In this document: in pieces, positions 47,157-57,207 of the stretch
Layout of the letters: each line of letters opens with the position of its first letter
Position numbering within the stretch: the stretch's first letter is position 1
From: Microbacterium sp. 1.5R
GTDB lineage: Bacteria > Actinomycetota > Actinomycetes > Actinomycetales > Microbacteriaceae
NCBI RefSeq assembly: GCF_001889265.1
Contig: NZ_CP018151.1
Span: forward strand, 2,108,001 to 2,172,000
Direction of reading: 5' to 3'
DNA length: 64,000 bases
Made by a program: the position numbers and the translations under genes
Notes under the pieces: model-generated
Told to the model about the DNA's origin: nothing
What the model saw: the letters and a program-made list of their open reading frames with translations, nothing else
The model's database searches: none

Positions 47157-48088
47157 CGTTCCTCCAACAATGCTCGTGCTGTGGTCTCATCTGTCACCAG
47201 AACGCTGCACAGGCCGCTGGTCACGACTGTGCGCGCGATGTCATGCTTGGCGTCACCGGCGGTGACGAAGATCGAGCGCTTCGCGGCGCGCAGGCGCCCG
47301 AGGTCGACTCCGACCGTCCGGGCGTCGAGCTGCGGGTCGACGATGTTGCCGTCGGCGTCGATGTACCGTCCGAGGACGTCGCCCACGGCACCACGGCGCG
47401 CGAGCTCTTCGACATCGGATGCCGAGAGGTAGCCGTTCTCGACATGCGCGGAGGTCGCATCGCAGGGCCCCGCGGTGAACAGGAACGCCTGCGCTTCGGC
47501 CGCTTCGACGAGGACGGCCGCGACGGTGCGGTCGGCTTCGATCGCCTGCTTGGTCTCGACGCGTTCGAGGATCGCCGGGCTCGGCAGGAGGGACACGTGT
47601 CCGGATGCACGCTGGGCGATGGTGACGGCGAGGCCCGCGGCTCCGCCCGAACGGCGGTTGAGGCTCACTCCCCCGTTGAGCTGCACGACGGTGACGCCGG
47701 TCGCCCATCCTTCGGGCAGCGACTCTGCGACGGCGCGCAGCGTACGCCCCCAGCTGACGCCGAGCGTGCGGGGCACCGGCCGCATCGCAGTGAGGTAGTC
47801 GGCCGCGGCCTGGGCGACCCGCTCGAGGGTCCCGTCATCGCCGTCCGGGGAGGGAACGACGACGGCAGCCGTGAGGCCATGGCGTTCGACGAGCTGGCGC
47901 TCGAGTCCGAGTCGGCGCGCACGCGGGTGCACGATCTCGATGCGGACGATGCCACGCTCTCTGGCCTGTGTGAGAAGGCGCCCCACCTTCCAGCGGGACA
48001 GCTTGAGGAGGGCGCCGATCTCGTCCTGCGTCTTGTCCTCGTCGTAGTACAGCTCGGCGACGCGGACCATGATCAGTTCTTCTTCCAT
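47153..48088 (-). CDS. SorC/DeoR-type transcriptional regulator of the deo operon
   Basis: 311 residues. The N-terminal helix-turn-helix is VAELYYDEDKTQDEIGALLKL with the recognition helix LSRWKVGRLLTQARERGIV. The rest is a SorC sugar-binding domain (LGVSWGRTLRAVAESLPEG, VDLGRLRAAKRSIFVTAGD), which likely senses deoxyribose 5-phosphate. GGAGG lies five bases before the ATG. A perfect palindrome 55 bases upstream is its probable operator. It heads the operon with deoC and the aldehyde dehydrogenase genes. Confidence 0.88.
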   Translation of the reverse strand: MEEELIMVRVAELYYDEDKTQDEIGALLKLSRWKVGRLLTQARERGIVRIEIVHPRARRLGLERQLVERHGLTAAVVVPSPDGDDGTLERVAQAAADYLTAMRPVPRTLGVSWGRTLRAVAESLPEGWATGVTVVQLNGGVSLNRRSGGAAGLAVTIAQRASGHVSLLPSPAILERVETKQAIEADRTVAAVLVEAAEAQAFLFTAGPCDATSAHVENGYLSASDVEELARRGAVGDVLGRYIDADGNIVDPQLDARTVGVDLGRLRAAKRSIFVTAGDAKHDIARTVVTSGLCSVLVTDETTARALLEER

Positions 48089-48142
48089 GGCATCCTCCTT
48101 CCGTCTCCAGCATACGTCCGTGGCACCGTTCGCGCACCTTGA

Positions 48143-48156
48143 TGCTCATATGAGCA
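48143..48156 (-). promoter_or_regulatory. Palindromic operator candidate of the SorC-type regulator
   Basis: TGCTCATATGAGCA is a perfect 14-base palindrome in the 157-base gap between the regulator gene and clpP2. SorC-family regulators bind palindromes of this kind (TGnnCATnTGnnCA-like). It could control the regulator operon. Confidence 0.6.
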
Positions 48157-48245
48157 TTGACGCTTCCAGTGGTCGCACATTCGCCGGAGACGACGAAAGG
48201 ACGCCGACCCTGAAGGGCCGACGTCCTCTCACCATGGAGATGCGA

Positions 48246-48887
48246 TCACATGCGCTTGCGCGAGGTGAGCACCTGGTCGACGATGCCGTAGTCCAGCGCC
48301 TCAGCGGCGGACAGGATCTTGTCACGGTCGATGTCGCGGTTGACCTGCTCGACCGACTTGCCCGTGTGACGAGCCATGGTCTCCTCGAGCCAGGTGCGCA
48401 TGCGCAGGATCTCGGCCGCCTGGATCTCGATGTCGGATGCCTGGCCGTGCCCCGCCTCGCCCATCGCCGGCTGGTGCATGAGCACACGGGCGTTGGGCAG
48501 AGCCAGGCGCTTGCCGGGGTGACCGCCTGCGAGCAGCACCGATGCGGCCGAAGCCGCCTGGCCGAGCACCACGGTCTGGATCTGCGGCGCGACGTACTGC
48601 ATCGTGTCGTAGATCGCCGTCATCGCGGTGAACGAACCACCGGGCGAGTTGATGTACATGGTGATGTCACGCTCGGAGTCCTGGCTCTCGAGAACGAGCA
48701 GCTGCGCCATCACGTCGTCGGCCGACGCATCGTCGACCTGGACGCCGAGGAAGATCACTCGATCTTCGAACAGCTTGTTGTAGGGGTCCTGGCGCTTGAA
48801 GCCGTATGCCGTGCGCTCCTCGAACTGAGGAAGCACGTAGCGGCTGGAGGGCAGATCGCCGGCAGAGCGGAAGGTGGGTGCGTACAT
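48246..48887 (-). CDS. clpP2: ATP-dependent Clp protease proteolytic subunit ClpP2
   Basis: 213 residues. The catalytic serine lies in [14 protein letters not shown] near residue 110 and the histidine in LMHQPAMG near residue 135; [16 protein letters not shown] forms the oxyanion area. In actinobacteria ClpP1 and ClpP2 form a mixed 14-mer with ClpX or ClpC. It lies 20 bases after clpP1. It has an N-terminal extension of about 20 residues ([20 protein letters not shown]) relative to E. coli ClpP. Confidence 0.96.
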   Translation of the reverse strand: MYAPTFRSAGDLPSSRYVLPQFEERTAYGFKRQDPYNKLFEDRVIFLGVQVDDASADDVMAQLLVLESQDSERDITMYINSPGGSFTAMTAIYDTMQYVAPQIQTVVLGQAASAASVLLAGGHPGKRLALPNARVLMHQPAMGEAGHGQASDIEIQAAEILRMRTWLEETMARHTGKSVEQVNRDIDRDKILSAAEALDYGIVDQVLTSRKRM

Positions 48888-48907
48888 GAGAGTCCTTTCG
48901 CTTTCCG

Positions 48908-49504
48908 TTACTTGATGTCCTGGTCGGTTCCGCCGCCACCGATGACGTCGGTGGCCGAGTCGCGGATGTGATCGACGAAGCCGTACTCGAGCGCCTCGTC
49001 GGCGGTGAACCAGCGGTCGCGGTCACCGTCTTCGTTGATCTGCTCGACCGACTTGCCGGTCTGCGCCGCGGTGATCTCGGCGAGGCGGTTCTTCATCGAG
49101 GTGATCAGCTGCGCCTGCGTCTGGATGTCGCTCGACGTTCCGCCGAAGCCACCGTGCGGCTGGTGCAGCAGCACGCGGGCGTTGGGCGTGATGTAGCGCT
49201 TGCCCTTCGTGCCCGCGGTCAGCAGCAGCTGACCCATCGATGCGGCCATGCCGATGCCCACGGTGACGATGTCGTTCGGGACGAACTGCATCGTGTCGTA
49301 GATCGCCATGCCCGCGGTGATCGATCCACCGGGCGAGTTGATGTAGAGGTAGATGTCCTTCTCGGAGTCCTCTGCGGCGAGAAGGAGGATCTTCGCGCAG
49401 ATCTCGTTCGCATTGTCGTCGCGCACCTCCGATCCCAGCCAGATGATGCGGTCTTTCAACAGTCGGTCGAAGACGCTCGTAGCGAGGAGGGGTTCTGCAG
49501 CCAT
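48908..49504 (-). CDS. clpP1: ATP-dependent Clp protease proteolytic subunit ClpP1
   Basis: 198 residues. The active serine is in [11 protein letters not shown] near residue 97 and the histidine in LLHQPHGG near residue 122. It precedes clpP2 as in other actinobacteria. A possible ClgR-like half-site GTTCGCC (49570-49576) lies upstream, in the gap before the TPR gene, but the second half is poor. Confidence 0.96.
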   Translation of the reverse strand: MAAEPLLATSVFDRLLKDRIIWLGSEVRDDNANEICAKILLLAAEDSEKDIYLYINSPGGSITAGMAIYDTMQFVPNDIVTVGIGMAASMGQLLLTAGTKGKRYITPNARVLLHQPHGGFGGTSSDIQTQAQLITSMKNRLAEITAAQTGKSVEQINEDGDRDRWFTADEALEYGFVDHIRDSATDVIGGGGTDQDIK

Positions 49505-49585
49505 GTCAGCTCCTGATTCCGTGTTTCAGTGATTCGAATCTACCGGCGACAACGCAGCGCTCAGGCCGTGTTCGCCGTCGGCATA

Positions 49586-50095
49586 TCAGGCGTCGAGTTC
49601 CGCGATCTCGTGTGCGTACGCGGTCATCGAGCGGTGGTACCGCGGCAGGTGCGGCACGAGTGCGAGGAGAGCGACCGACAGGCCCCGCGCCGGGCGTCCG
49701 GAACTCGCCAGGATCAGCGCGTGGACCGTCGCCACGGCATCCCGGTAGGGGCCGTCCGCCGAGAGCTCCTCCTCCGCACGGATGACGGCGAGGGCATCGT
49801 CGTACTCGCCCAGATTGCGCAGTGAACTCGCCAGCTGGATCACGCACTGCGGGCGGTGCTCGTCGTCGAGACCCAGTGCGAGCGCACGCCGGTAGAGTTC
49901 GACTGCCTCGGCGGGGCGGCCGGCCGAATCACGTGCCCCGGCGCGCTCGAACTCCGCGCGGGCGTCATCGACGCCGCGCTCGGCGGCCAGCGCGTCGATC
50001 CGGGCGATCGTCTGGTCTCCGACCTCTTCGCCGGACGCGTCGTCCCACACCTCGTCGATGCGTTCGTCCCAGGTCTTCATGGTCTCCTCGTTCAT
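49586..50095 (-). CDS. Tetratricopeptide repeat protein
   Basis: 169 residues, soluble and helical. TPR-like units include FERAGARDSAGRPAEAVELY and VIQLASSLRNLGEYDDALAV, near residues 45-105. Such proteins in actinobacteria are near clpP and tig but have no assigned role. The start is uncertain: the ATG at 50095 gives MNEETMKTWDER, and the ATG 15 bases later gives MKTWDER with AGGAG three bases away. It lies between tig and clpP1 on the same strand, after the tig terminator. Confidence 0.75.
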   Translation of the reverse strand: MNEETMKTWDERIDEVWDDASGEEVGDQTIARIDALAAERGVDDARAEFERAGARDSAGRPAEAVELYRRALALGLDDEHRPQCVIQLASSLRNLGEYDDALAVIRAEEELSADGPYRDAVATVHALILASSGRPARGLSVALLALVPHLPRYHRSMTAYAHEIAELDA

Positions 50096-50117
50096 CTGCT
50101 CTCCCCGCTGACGCGAA

Positions 50118-50145
50118 AGGGGCGGATGCCGCAGCATCCGCCCCT
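50118..50145 (-). terminator. Terminator of tig
   Basis: A perfect 12-bp stem (AGGGGCGGATGC, loop CGCA) 17 bases after the tig stop codon, followed by TTTCGCG on the minus strand. Confidence 0.8.
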
Positions 50146-50162
50146 CATGAGATCGTGTCCGA

Positions 50163-51683
50163 TCACTCCGCCTTGTCGGCAGCCTTCTTGGCCGGAGCCT
50201 TCTTGGCTGCGGGCTTCTTCGCGGCGGGCTTCTCAGCGGCCTCCGCGTCGTCGGCCTTCTTCGCGGGCGCCTTCTTCGCAGCGGGCTTCTTCGCGGCCGG
50301 CTTCTCAGCGGCGTCGGCGTCGTCGGCCTTCTTCGCGGCAGCCTTCTTCGCGGGAGCCTTCTTGGCCGGCTTCTCGTCGGCAGCCGTCTCGGACTCGGCC
50401 TCGTCGTCGGTCACGACGAAGTCGGACAGATCGACGGGCTTGCCGTTCGTGTCGACGACCTTGACCTTGCCCAGGGCGATCGCGAGGGCCTTGTTGCGGG
50501 CGACCTCTCCGACGAGCGCCGGAAGCTGGTTCGACGACTGCAGAGCCTCGACGAACTCCTGGGGAGCCATGCCGTACTGCGAGGCGGACTGGATGAGGTA
50601 CTGCGAGAGCTCCTCCTGCGAGACCTGCACGTCAGCCTGCTCGGCGATCGTGTCGAGCAGAACCTGCGTGCGGAACTGCTTCTCGCTGGCCTCGGTGACC
50701 TCGGCGCGGTGCACGTCGTCCTCGAGGCGGTTCTCACCCTCGAGGTGGTTGTGCACCTCGTCCTCGATGAGCTTCGGCGGCACGGGGATCTCGATCTGCT
50801 CGAGCAGCGTCTCGACGAGCTTGTCGCGAGCCGCGGAACCCTGAGTGAATACGCCCTGCTGCGAGACGCGCTCGGCGAGGCTCGCGCGGAGCTCGGCGAT
50901 CGTGTCGAACTCGCTCGCGATCTGCGCGAAGTCGTCATCGGCCTCGGGGAGCTCGCGCTCCTTGACCGCCTTGACGGTGACGGAGACCTCAGCCTCGGAG
51001 CCGGCGTGGTCGCCGCCCACGAGCGCAGAGCGGAACGTGGTGTCCTCACCGGCGGTGAGGGATTCGATCGCGTCGTCGATGCCCTCGAGCAGCTCACCCG
51101 AGCCGACCTCGTAGGAGACGCCCTCGGCGCGGTCGATCTCCGCACCGTCGATCGTGGCGACCAGGTCGAGCTCGACGAAGTCGCCCTTCGCGGCGGGACG
51201 GTCGACGGGAACGAGCGTTCCGAAGCGCGCGCGCAGGTTCTCGAGCTCTGCGTCGAGCGCGGCGTCATCGGCCTCGACAGCGTCGACCGTCAGGGTGATG
51301 CCGTCGAATGCCGGGACCTCGATCTCGGGACGCACGTCCACCTCGATGTCGACCAAGAGGTCGCCCGAGAAGTCCTTCTCGTTCGGCCACTGGGTGATGT
51401 CGGCGGCCGGACGTCCGACGACGCGGAGCTTGTGCTCGACGGTCGCGTCGCGGAAGAACTTGTCGAGGCCCTCGTTGACCGCGTGCTCGATGACCGCGCC
51501 ACGACCGATGCGCTGATCGATGATCGGAGCGGGGACCTTGCCCTTGCGGAAGCCGGGGATCTGGACGTCCTGAGCGATGTGCTCGTAGGCGTGCGCGATG
51601 CTGGGCTTGAGGTCGTCAGGGGTGACCGTGATGCTGAGCTTGACCCGGGTCGGGGTCAGCTTCTCGACGGTGCTGTTCGCCAT
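50163..51683 (-). CDS. tig: Trigger factor with lysine/alanine-rich C-terminal tail
   Basis: 506 residues. The N-terminal ribosome-binding domain contains the signature GFRKGKVP near residue 46, followed by the FKBP-like peptidyl-prolyl isomerase domain ([17 protein letters not shown]) and the C-terminal chaperone domain. After about residue 435 comes a tail of some 70 residues built from [17 protein letters not shown] repeats, like histone H1. The start [14 protein letters not shown] is the family start; the frame upstream runs into the tRNA-Pro gene. The tail is encoded by a near-exact duplication of about 70 bases. Confidence 0.96.
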   Translation of the reverse strand: MANSTVEKLTPTRVKLSITVTPDDLKPSIAHAYEHIAQDVQIPGFRKGKVPAPIIDQRIGRGAVIEHAVNEGLDKFFRDATVEHKLRVVGRPAADITQWPNEKDFSGDLLVDIEVDVRPEIEVPAFDGITLTVDAVEADDAALDAELENLRARFGTLVPVDRPAAKGDFVELDLVATIDGAEIDRAEGVSYEVGSGELLEGIDDAIESLTAGEDTTFRSALVGGDHAGSEAEVSVTVKAVKERELPEADDDFAQIASEFDTIAELRASLAERVSQQGVFTQGSAARDKLVETLLEQIEIPVPPKLIEDEVHNHLEGENRLEDDVHRAEVTEASEKQFRTQVLLDTIAEQADVQVSQEELSQYLIQSASQYGMAPQEFVEALQSSNQLPALVGEVARNKALAIALGKVKVVDTNGKPVDLSDFVVTDDEAESETAADEKPAKKAPAKKAAAKKADDADAAEKPAAKKPAAKKAPAKKADDAEAAEKPAAKKPAAKKAPAKKAADKAE

Positions 51684-51745
51684 TCTGGTGTGCTCTCCTT
51701 GTGATTTCCGCGCTGAATCGCGGCTGTCAGGCCGTTGAAGCCATG

Positions 51746-51819
51746 TCGGGGCGACAGGAGTTGAACCTGCGACCTCCCGCTCCCAAAGCGGGCGCTCTAC
51801 CAAACTGAGCTACGCCCCG
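51746..51819 (-). tRNA. tRNA-Pro (anticodon TGG)
   Basis: A 74-base cloverleaf on the minus strand. The acceptor arm CGGGGCG pairs with CGCCCCG, the anticodon stem CCCGC/GCGGG encloses TTTGGGA with anticodon TGG, and the T loop is GTTCAACTC. CCA is not encoded. It lies 62 bases upstream of tig on the same strand, so read-through is possible. Confidence 0.96.
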
Positions 51820-51849
51820 GGGAATCCGCATGCAGATTCAGCCCCACCG

Positions 51850-51878
51850 AGTCTAACGGACACGAGCACCTCCGTCAG
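51850..51878 (-). promoter_or_regulatory. Promoter of tRNA-Pro
   Basis: CTGACG (51873-51878) and TAGACT (51850-51855) on the minus strand, with a 17-base spacer, 30 bases before the tRNA. TATGAT at 51884-51889 on the plus strand may be the -10 box of the divergent tRNA-Gly. Confidence 0.6.
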
Positions 51879-51928
51879 TCCGCTATGATCGATGAGTCGG
51901 CACAGTCCTCCCGGATGCAGCTGACAAC

Positions 51929-51999
51929 GGGGCTGTAGCTTAGTGGTAAAGCCTCTGTCTTCCAAACAGATGATGCGAGTTCGATTCTCGTCAGCCCCT
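51929..51999 (+). tRNA. tRNA-Gly (anticodon TCC)
   Basis: A 71-base cloverleaf. The acceptor arm GGGGCTG pairs with CAGCCCC, the anticodon stem TCTGT/ACAGA encloses CTTCCAA with anticodon TCC, and the T loop is GTTCGATTC. The discriminator is T73, and CCA is encoded at 52000-52002, unlike the other two tRNAs in the window. A terminator follows within four bases. Confidence 0.95.
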
Positions 52000-52005
52000 C
52001 CACTC

Positions 52006-52038
52006 GAGAAAGGCCCCCGCGATGCGGGGGCCTTTCTC
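52006..52038 (+). terminator. Terminator of tRNA-Gly
   Basis: A perfect 15-bp stem (GAGAAAGGCCCCCGC) with loop GAT, directly behind the tRNA. Confidence 0.85.
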
Positions 52039-52115
52039 GTCCCCGGGGGTTCTCGCACCGGACGGCTCACTGATTAGAGTCATCATGAGCCGGTTCCCCA
52101 CGGAGGTCCCCCCGC

Positions 52116-53318
52116 ATGACTGCATCCGTCGACGTGGCCACCTCCCCCGCCGGAGGCCACGCACTCCCCCCGCACTTCGCCAGCACCGACGACGCAGCGC
52201 CGAAGCGCCGAGGACGGCGCATCGGGTTCATGCTGGGCGCTGCGGGAGTCCTGGTCGCGGCGGCCGTCGGCGTGCTCCAGGTCACCGCCAGCCTCGGATA
52301 CGACGGGGCACGCGCCGAGTTCGACGCAGCGGCGGCCTCGGCTCGCGACAGCGCGACGACGGTCCAGCAGGAGCTCGACACGCTCACATCCGTCACCGAT
52401 GTCGCTGATCTGCTGAAGACGGCCGATACCGGCGTGCTCACCGTGCCCTCCGCGAGGGACGCGCTCACGACGGCGTCGACGGATGCCGATGAAGCCGCCG
52501 GCCCGGCGAAGGAACTGCTCACCGAACCCCTGCCTTCGGCGGATTCCAAGCCGTCGGCGTTCTGGGAGCTCTTCGCAGCATCCGATCAGCTCGCCGTCGA
52601 CGCCGGCGACCTGGACGACCTGGCTGCCGACCTCGACGCGGCGACACCTGCGATGACCGCCGCCAGTGCCGAAGTGACCGAGGCCGGCGTGGCCCTCCTG
52701 CGCTCGGCGGCCGACGCAGCCCCGGCTTTCGAGTCGGCACACCTCTCGGCCAAGAACGACGCCGTCATCGCCCTGCGCGATGCGGCGTCGCGAGTACCCG
52801 ACACCATGCTCCTCGATGTGACGACGGTCGAATCACTGGTGTCCATGCAGGACGCCGCAGGACAGGTCGTGGCGACCGAACAGGCCGAACTCGCCGAGAA
52901 GGCGGGACCGCTGCAGGGCGATCGCCTCGAGATCGAGGCGTTCGCCCGGTCGCTCGCACCCGGGGTGCTGCTCGAGTTCGACTGGAACCAGATCGTCAAC
53001 AACGCCGGTTCCAACGGCAGCATGGGAGGCCTCACGACCTGGTGGTGGGACGATCCCGACCGCGCCGTCATCGAGCTGTCGAACTCGGTCGCCGAGCAGT
53101 GGCCGGCGGACCGGAGCAAGGCTCTCATCGCCCACGAGGTCGGCCACGCGATCAGCGTGAAGTGCGAGGACATGTACGACTCGTCGACGCAGGACAGCAT
53201 CGAGAAGTGGGCCACGGCCTGGGCGATCAGCATGGGCTTCACCGACGATGCCAACGGCGTCTGGGCGTACGGCTACCCGCCTCAGTCCTACATCGACGCC
53301 GCGTACGGGTGCCGGTGA
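52116..53318 (+). CDS. Membrane-anchored extracellular protein with a C-terminal HEVGH metallopeptidase-like site
   Basis: 400 residues. A short cytoplasmic part with KRRGRR, one membrane segment (IGFMLGAAGVLVAAAVGVLQ, near residues 36-55), then an Ala/Asp-rich helical region and a compact C-terminal domain. HEVGH is at residues 340-344, and E364 in IEKWATAW stands 20 residues later where gluzincins place the third zinc ligand. C350 and C399 could form a disulfide. GGAGG lies nine bases before the ATG and TAGAGT (52075-52080) may be its -10 box. I know no named family. Confidence 0.72.
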   Translation: MTASVDVATSPAGGHALPPHFASTDDAAPKRRGRRIGFMLGAAGVLVAAAVGVLQVTASLGYDGARAEFDAAAASARDSATTVQQELDTLTSVTDVADLLKTADTGVLTVPSARDALTTASTDADEAAGPAKELLTEPLPSADSKPSAFWELFAASDQLAVDAGDLDDLAADLDAATPAMTAASAEVTEAGVALLRSAADAAPAFESAHLSAKNDAVIALRDAASRVPDTMLLDVTTVESLVSMQDAAGQVVATEQAELAEKAGPLQGDRLEIEAFARSLAPGVLLEFDWNQIVNNAGSNGSMGGLTTWWWDDPDRAVIELSNSVAEQWPADRSKALIAHEVGHAISVKCEDMYDSSTQDSIEKWATAWAISMGFTDDANGVWAYGYPPQSYIDAAYGCR

Positions 53319-53338
53319 GCACGTCCGCCTGGTACGAG

Positions 53339-53371
53339 AGAAGCCGCCGCGATCGGATCGCGGCGGCTTCT
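53339..53371. terminator. Bidirectional terminator between the HEVGH gene and rbpA
   Basis: A 14-bp perfect stem (AGAAGCCGCCGCGA, loop TCGGA) between convergent genes. Confidence 0.85.
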
Positions 53372-53391
53372 GTCAGGAGATCAGATCGAGG

Positions 53392-53745
53392 TCACTGACC
53401 CCGACGCTCACGCAGCTGGGTGAGCGCATCTTCGAGAAGCTGGACGGCTTCTGCGTCGGTGCGACGCTCCTTCACATACGCGAGATGCGTCTTGTAGGGC
53501 TCCGGCTTCGCGAGGGCAGGCGGGTTGGCCTTGTCGCGACCCGCCGGAAGACCGGACTGCGGGTGGTCGATCGTCTCGGGGATCTCCTCTTCAGGGAGCC
53601 CCGCGGCGAAGTAGCGGACCGTCTCGTTGCCGAGACCGTCCCAGTACGAGACCGCGATGCGGTCGGCGTGGTAGCCGTGGTCCTGCTCGCCCATGGGGCC
53701 GGAACCCACTCGGGTCCCTCGGATCGCGTTGCCGCCGGTAGCCAT
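53392..53745 (-). CDS. rbpA: RNA polymerase-binding protein RbpA
   Basis: 117 residues. The family pattern is RVGSGPMGEQDHGYHADRIA, then VSYWDGLGNETVRYFAAG and the C-terminal region KTHLAYVKERRTDAEAVQLL. RbpA is an actinobacterial factor that binds RNA polymerase and the principal sigma factor and helps open-complex formation. The ATG overlaps the secG stop by one base (TGATG). The zinc-binding cysteines found in some homologues are absent, as is common in RbpA from this family. Confidence 0.95.
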   Translation of the reverse strand: MATGGNAIRGTRVGSGPMGEQDHGYHADRIAVSYWDGLGNETVRYFAAGLPEEEIPETIDHPQSGLPAGRDKANPPALAKPEPYKTHLAYVKERRTDAEAVQLLEDALTQLRERRGQ

Positions 53746-53993
53746 CAGATCACCTCGAACTTCGTGATGAGACCGAGCGCCACGATCGACACGAACCACG
53801 CCAGAGCGAGGATGACCGTGAAGCGATTGAGATTGCGCTCAGCGAGACCCGACGAGCCGACAGCTGACGTCATGCCTCCACCGAACATGTCGGAGAGGCC
53901 GCCACCGCGACCCTTGTGGAGGAGGATGAGGAGAGTCAGCAGGACGCTGGTTATGCCCAGCACCACCTGCAGGACGAACTCGAGAATTTCCAC
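53745..53993 (-). CDS. secG: Preprotein translocase subunit SecG
   Basis: 82 residues with two membrane segments (FVLQVVLGITSVLLTLLILL and ILALAWFVSIVALGLI) and the conserved loop HKGRGGGLSDMFGGG between them. It assists SecYE in protein export. It lies after tpiA, the usual actinobacterial place, but TATACT (54039-54044, minus strand) in the gap suggests its own promoter, and a small hairpin (GGGGCA/TGCCCC, 54012-54027) precedes the start. Confidence 0.95.
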   Translation of the reverse strand: MEILEFVLQVVLGITSVLLTLLILLHKGRGGGLSDMFGGGMTSAVGSSGLAERNLNRFTVILALAWFVSIVALGLITKFEVI

Positions 53994-54050
53994 GAGGAAG
54001 AGCCTTTCGCTGGGGCAGGATTGCCCCGGTAACGGTCAAGTATACGGTGC

Positions 54051-54070
54051 GGCGGGGCCGGAGCCCCGCC
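54051..54070 (-). terminator. Hairpin after tpiA
   Basis: GGCGGGGC with loop TCCG on the minus strand, eight paired bases, five bases after the tpiA stop codon. It has no T tract, so it may be a partial terminator between tpiA and secG. Confidence 0.55.
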
Positions 54071-54074
54071 ACAC

Positions 54075-54866
54075 TCACACGCCGACGTGCTTCTCGAAGC
54101 GGATGATCGCCGCGAACTCGTCGACCACGAGGCTCGCGCCTCCGACGAGTGCGCCATCGACATCAGGCTCGCGCATGAAGCTGGCGATGTTGGCCGCCTT
54201 GACCGATCCGCCGTACAGGATCCGGGTGCGCGCCGCAGCGTCGTCACCGAGAACCTTGGCGATCACCGTGCGCAGCGCAGCGCAGACATCCTGCGCCTGC
54301 TGCGGCGTCGCCGCCTGTCCGGAGCCGATGGCCCAGACCGGCTCGTACGCCACGACGATGTCCGCATCCTTCGACAGACCCTGGAGAGCGGCCTCGAGCT
54401 GCCCCGCGGGCACTGCGCTGGCCCCGAACTTCTCGAGGTCCTCAGCCGTCTCCCCGACGCAGATGACGGGCGACAGACCGTGCTTCAGCGCGGCCTTCGT
54501 CTTGGCCGCGACGACGTCATCGGACTCCGCGTGGTATTCACGGCGCTCCGAGTGACCGATGATCACGTACTTCGCATCGAGCTTCGCCAGGAAGGCTCCC
54601 GAGATCTCCCCGGTGTAGGCGCCGGAGTCGTGAGCCGAGAGGTCCTGCGCGCCGAGGGCGAACGGGATCTTGTCGGCGTCGATGAGCGTCTGCACGCTGC
54701 GGATGTCGGTGAAGGGCGGGAAGACCGCAACCTCGACCGAGCCGTCCTCGTGCTTGGCGTCCTTGAGCGTCCAGTGCAGCTTCTGCACGAAGGCGACCGC
54801 CTGCAGGTGGTCGAGATTCATCTTCCAGTTTCCCGCGATCAGCGGGGTACGGGTGTTCACACCCAT
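54075..54866 (-). CDS. tpiA: Triosephosphate isomerase
   Basis: 263 residues. It interconverts dihydroxyacetone phosphate and glyceraldehyde 3-phosphate. The N-terminal GNWKMNLDH, the catalytic histidine in [12 protein letters not shown], and the signature [11 protein letters not shown] with the catalytic glutamate are all present. The start lies ten bases inside the end of pgk, so it is coupled in the gap-pgk-tpiA operon. Confidence 0.97.
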   Translation of the reverse strand: MGVNTRTPLIAGNWKMNLDHLQAVAFVQKLHWTLKDAKHEDGSVEVAVFPPFTDIRSVQTLIDADKIPFALGAQDLSAHDSGAYTGEISGAFLAKLDAKYVIIGHSERREYHAESDDVVAAKTKAALKHGLSPVICVGETAEDLEKFGASAVPAGQLEAALQGLSKDADIVVAYEPVWAIGSGQAATPQQAQDVCAALRTVIAKVLGDDAAARTRILYGGSVKAANIASFMREPDVDGALVGGASLVVDEFAAIIRFEKHVGV

Positions 54867-56071
54867 CCGAGCACCTCCAGGCCGGGTAGTTTCTTGCCCT
54901 CGAGGAACTCGAGGCTTGCGCCGCCGCCGGTCGAGATGTGACCGAACTGGTCGTCGGTGAAGCCGAGCTGACGCACGGCCGCGGCCGAGTCTCCGCCGCC
55001 TACGACGCTGAGGCCGTCGACCTCGGTGAGCGCATGCGCAACGGCCTTGGTGCCGCCGGCGAAGGCCGGGAACTCGAACACGCCCATCGGGCCGTTCCAG
55101 AACACCGTCTTCGACCCACGGATGACCTCCGCGAACCGCGCAGCCGTCTCCGGGCCGATGTCCAGGCCGATGCCGGAGGAGCCGAACGCGGTGCTCTCGA
55201 TGGCGTCGGCGGCGGTGACCTCGTGCTCCGCATCAGCGGAGAACGAGGATGCGACGACGACATCGGTCGGGAGCACCAGCTCCACACCGCGCTTCTCAGC
55301 CTCGGCGATGTAGCCGCGGACCGTCTCGAGCTGGTCCTCTTCGAGGAGGCTGGACGCCACCGCGTGGCCCTGCGCCTTCAGGAAGGTGAACAGCATGCCG
55401 CCGCCCACGAGGATGCGATCCACGCGCGGCAGCAGGTGCGAGATGACTCCGAGCTTGTCGCTGACCTTCGACCCGCCGAGGACGACCGCGTACGGGCGCT
55501 CGGGGTTCTCGGTGAGACGGTCGAGCACGTCCAGCTCGGCTGCGATGAGCAGACCGGCGGCCGACGGCAGCAGCTCGGCGAGGTCGTAGACGCTCGCCTG
55601 CTTGCGGTGCACGACACCGAAGCCGTCGGAGACGAGGACGTCTCCGAGCTCTGCCAGCTGAGCCGCGAAGGCGCCGCGCTCGGCGTCGTCCTTCGAGGTC
55701 TCCCCCGGGTTGAACCGCAGGTTTTCGATGACGACGATGCCGCCGTCCTCGAGCGAGGCCACGGCCTCCTGCGCCGACTCGCCGACGGTGTCGCGAGCGA
55801 ACGCCACCGGCTTGCCGAGCAGCTCGGACAGCCGCTGGGCGACCGGCGCGAGACTGTACTGCGGGTCGGGCGCACCGTCGGGGCGGCCGAGGTGCGAGCA
55901 CACGATGACGCGGGCGCCCGCGTTGATAAGTGCGTTGAGGGTAGGCAACGAGGCGCGGACACGGCCATCGTCCGTGATGATCCCATCCCGCAGGGGGACG
56001 TTGAGATCACAACGGACGATGACGCGCTTGCCCTCGAGCGAACCCAGTGAATCCAGGGTGCGCAGAGTCAT
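54857..56071 (-). CDS. pgk: Phosphoglycerate kinase
   Basis: 404 residues. The N-terminal [15 protein letters not shown] is clear, and the ATP-site region [20 protein letters not shown] and [18 protein letters not shown] closes the protein. It makes ATP from 1,3-bisphosphoglycerate. It lies ten bases after gap and overlaps tpiA by ten bases. Confidence 0.97.
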   Translation of the reverse strand: MTLRTLDSLGSLEGKRVIVRCDLNVPLRDGIITDDGRVRASLPTLNALINAGARVIVCSHLGRPDGAPDPQYSLAPVAQRLSELLGKPVAFARDTVGESAQEAVASLEDGGIVVIENLRFNPGETSKDDAERGAFAAQLAELGDVLVSDGFGVVHRKQASVYDLAELLPSAAGLLIAAELDVLDRLTENPERPYAVVLGGSKVSDKLGVISHLLPRVDRILVGGGMLFTFLKAQGHAVASSLLEEDQLETVRGYIAEAEKRGVELVLPTDVVVASSFSADAEHEVTAADAIESTAFGSSGIGLDIGPETAARFAEVIRGSKTVFWNGPMGVFEFPAFAGGTKAVAHALTEVDGLSVVGGGDSAAAVRQLGFTDDQFGHISTGGGASLEFLEGKKLPGLEVLGWV

Positions 56072-56081
56072 GGGAGATGTC

Positions 56082-57092
<1,011 letters not shown>

Positions 57093-57168
57093 TCAGGTCT
57101 CCCTGTTTCTCGTGCGCTGTGCGCAGCAATCGTGCGTGCGCGGTGCGCGGGGGTTTTTGGCTGAGATG

Positions 57169-57200
57169 GCGTCCCGACGAGACTTGGCCCGTCGGGACGC
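57169..57200 (-). terminator. Terminator of sodA
   Basis: An 11-bp perfect stem (GCGTCCCGACG) with a 10-base loop, seven bases after the sodA stop codon. The minus strand does not show a T tract right after it. Confidence 0.7.
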
Positions 57201-57207
57201 GACCCGA

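Noticed and set aside
49570..49586. ClgR-like site upstream of clpP1
   Set aside because: GTTCGCC matches one half of the known ClgR motif, but the other half (GGCATA) does not; too weak to list as a regulatory site.
50170..50400. Repeats at the tig 3' end considered as a mobile-element trace
   Set aside because: They are in-frame coding duplications of Lys/Ala codons with no inverted ends or target duplication.
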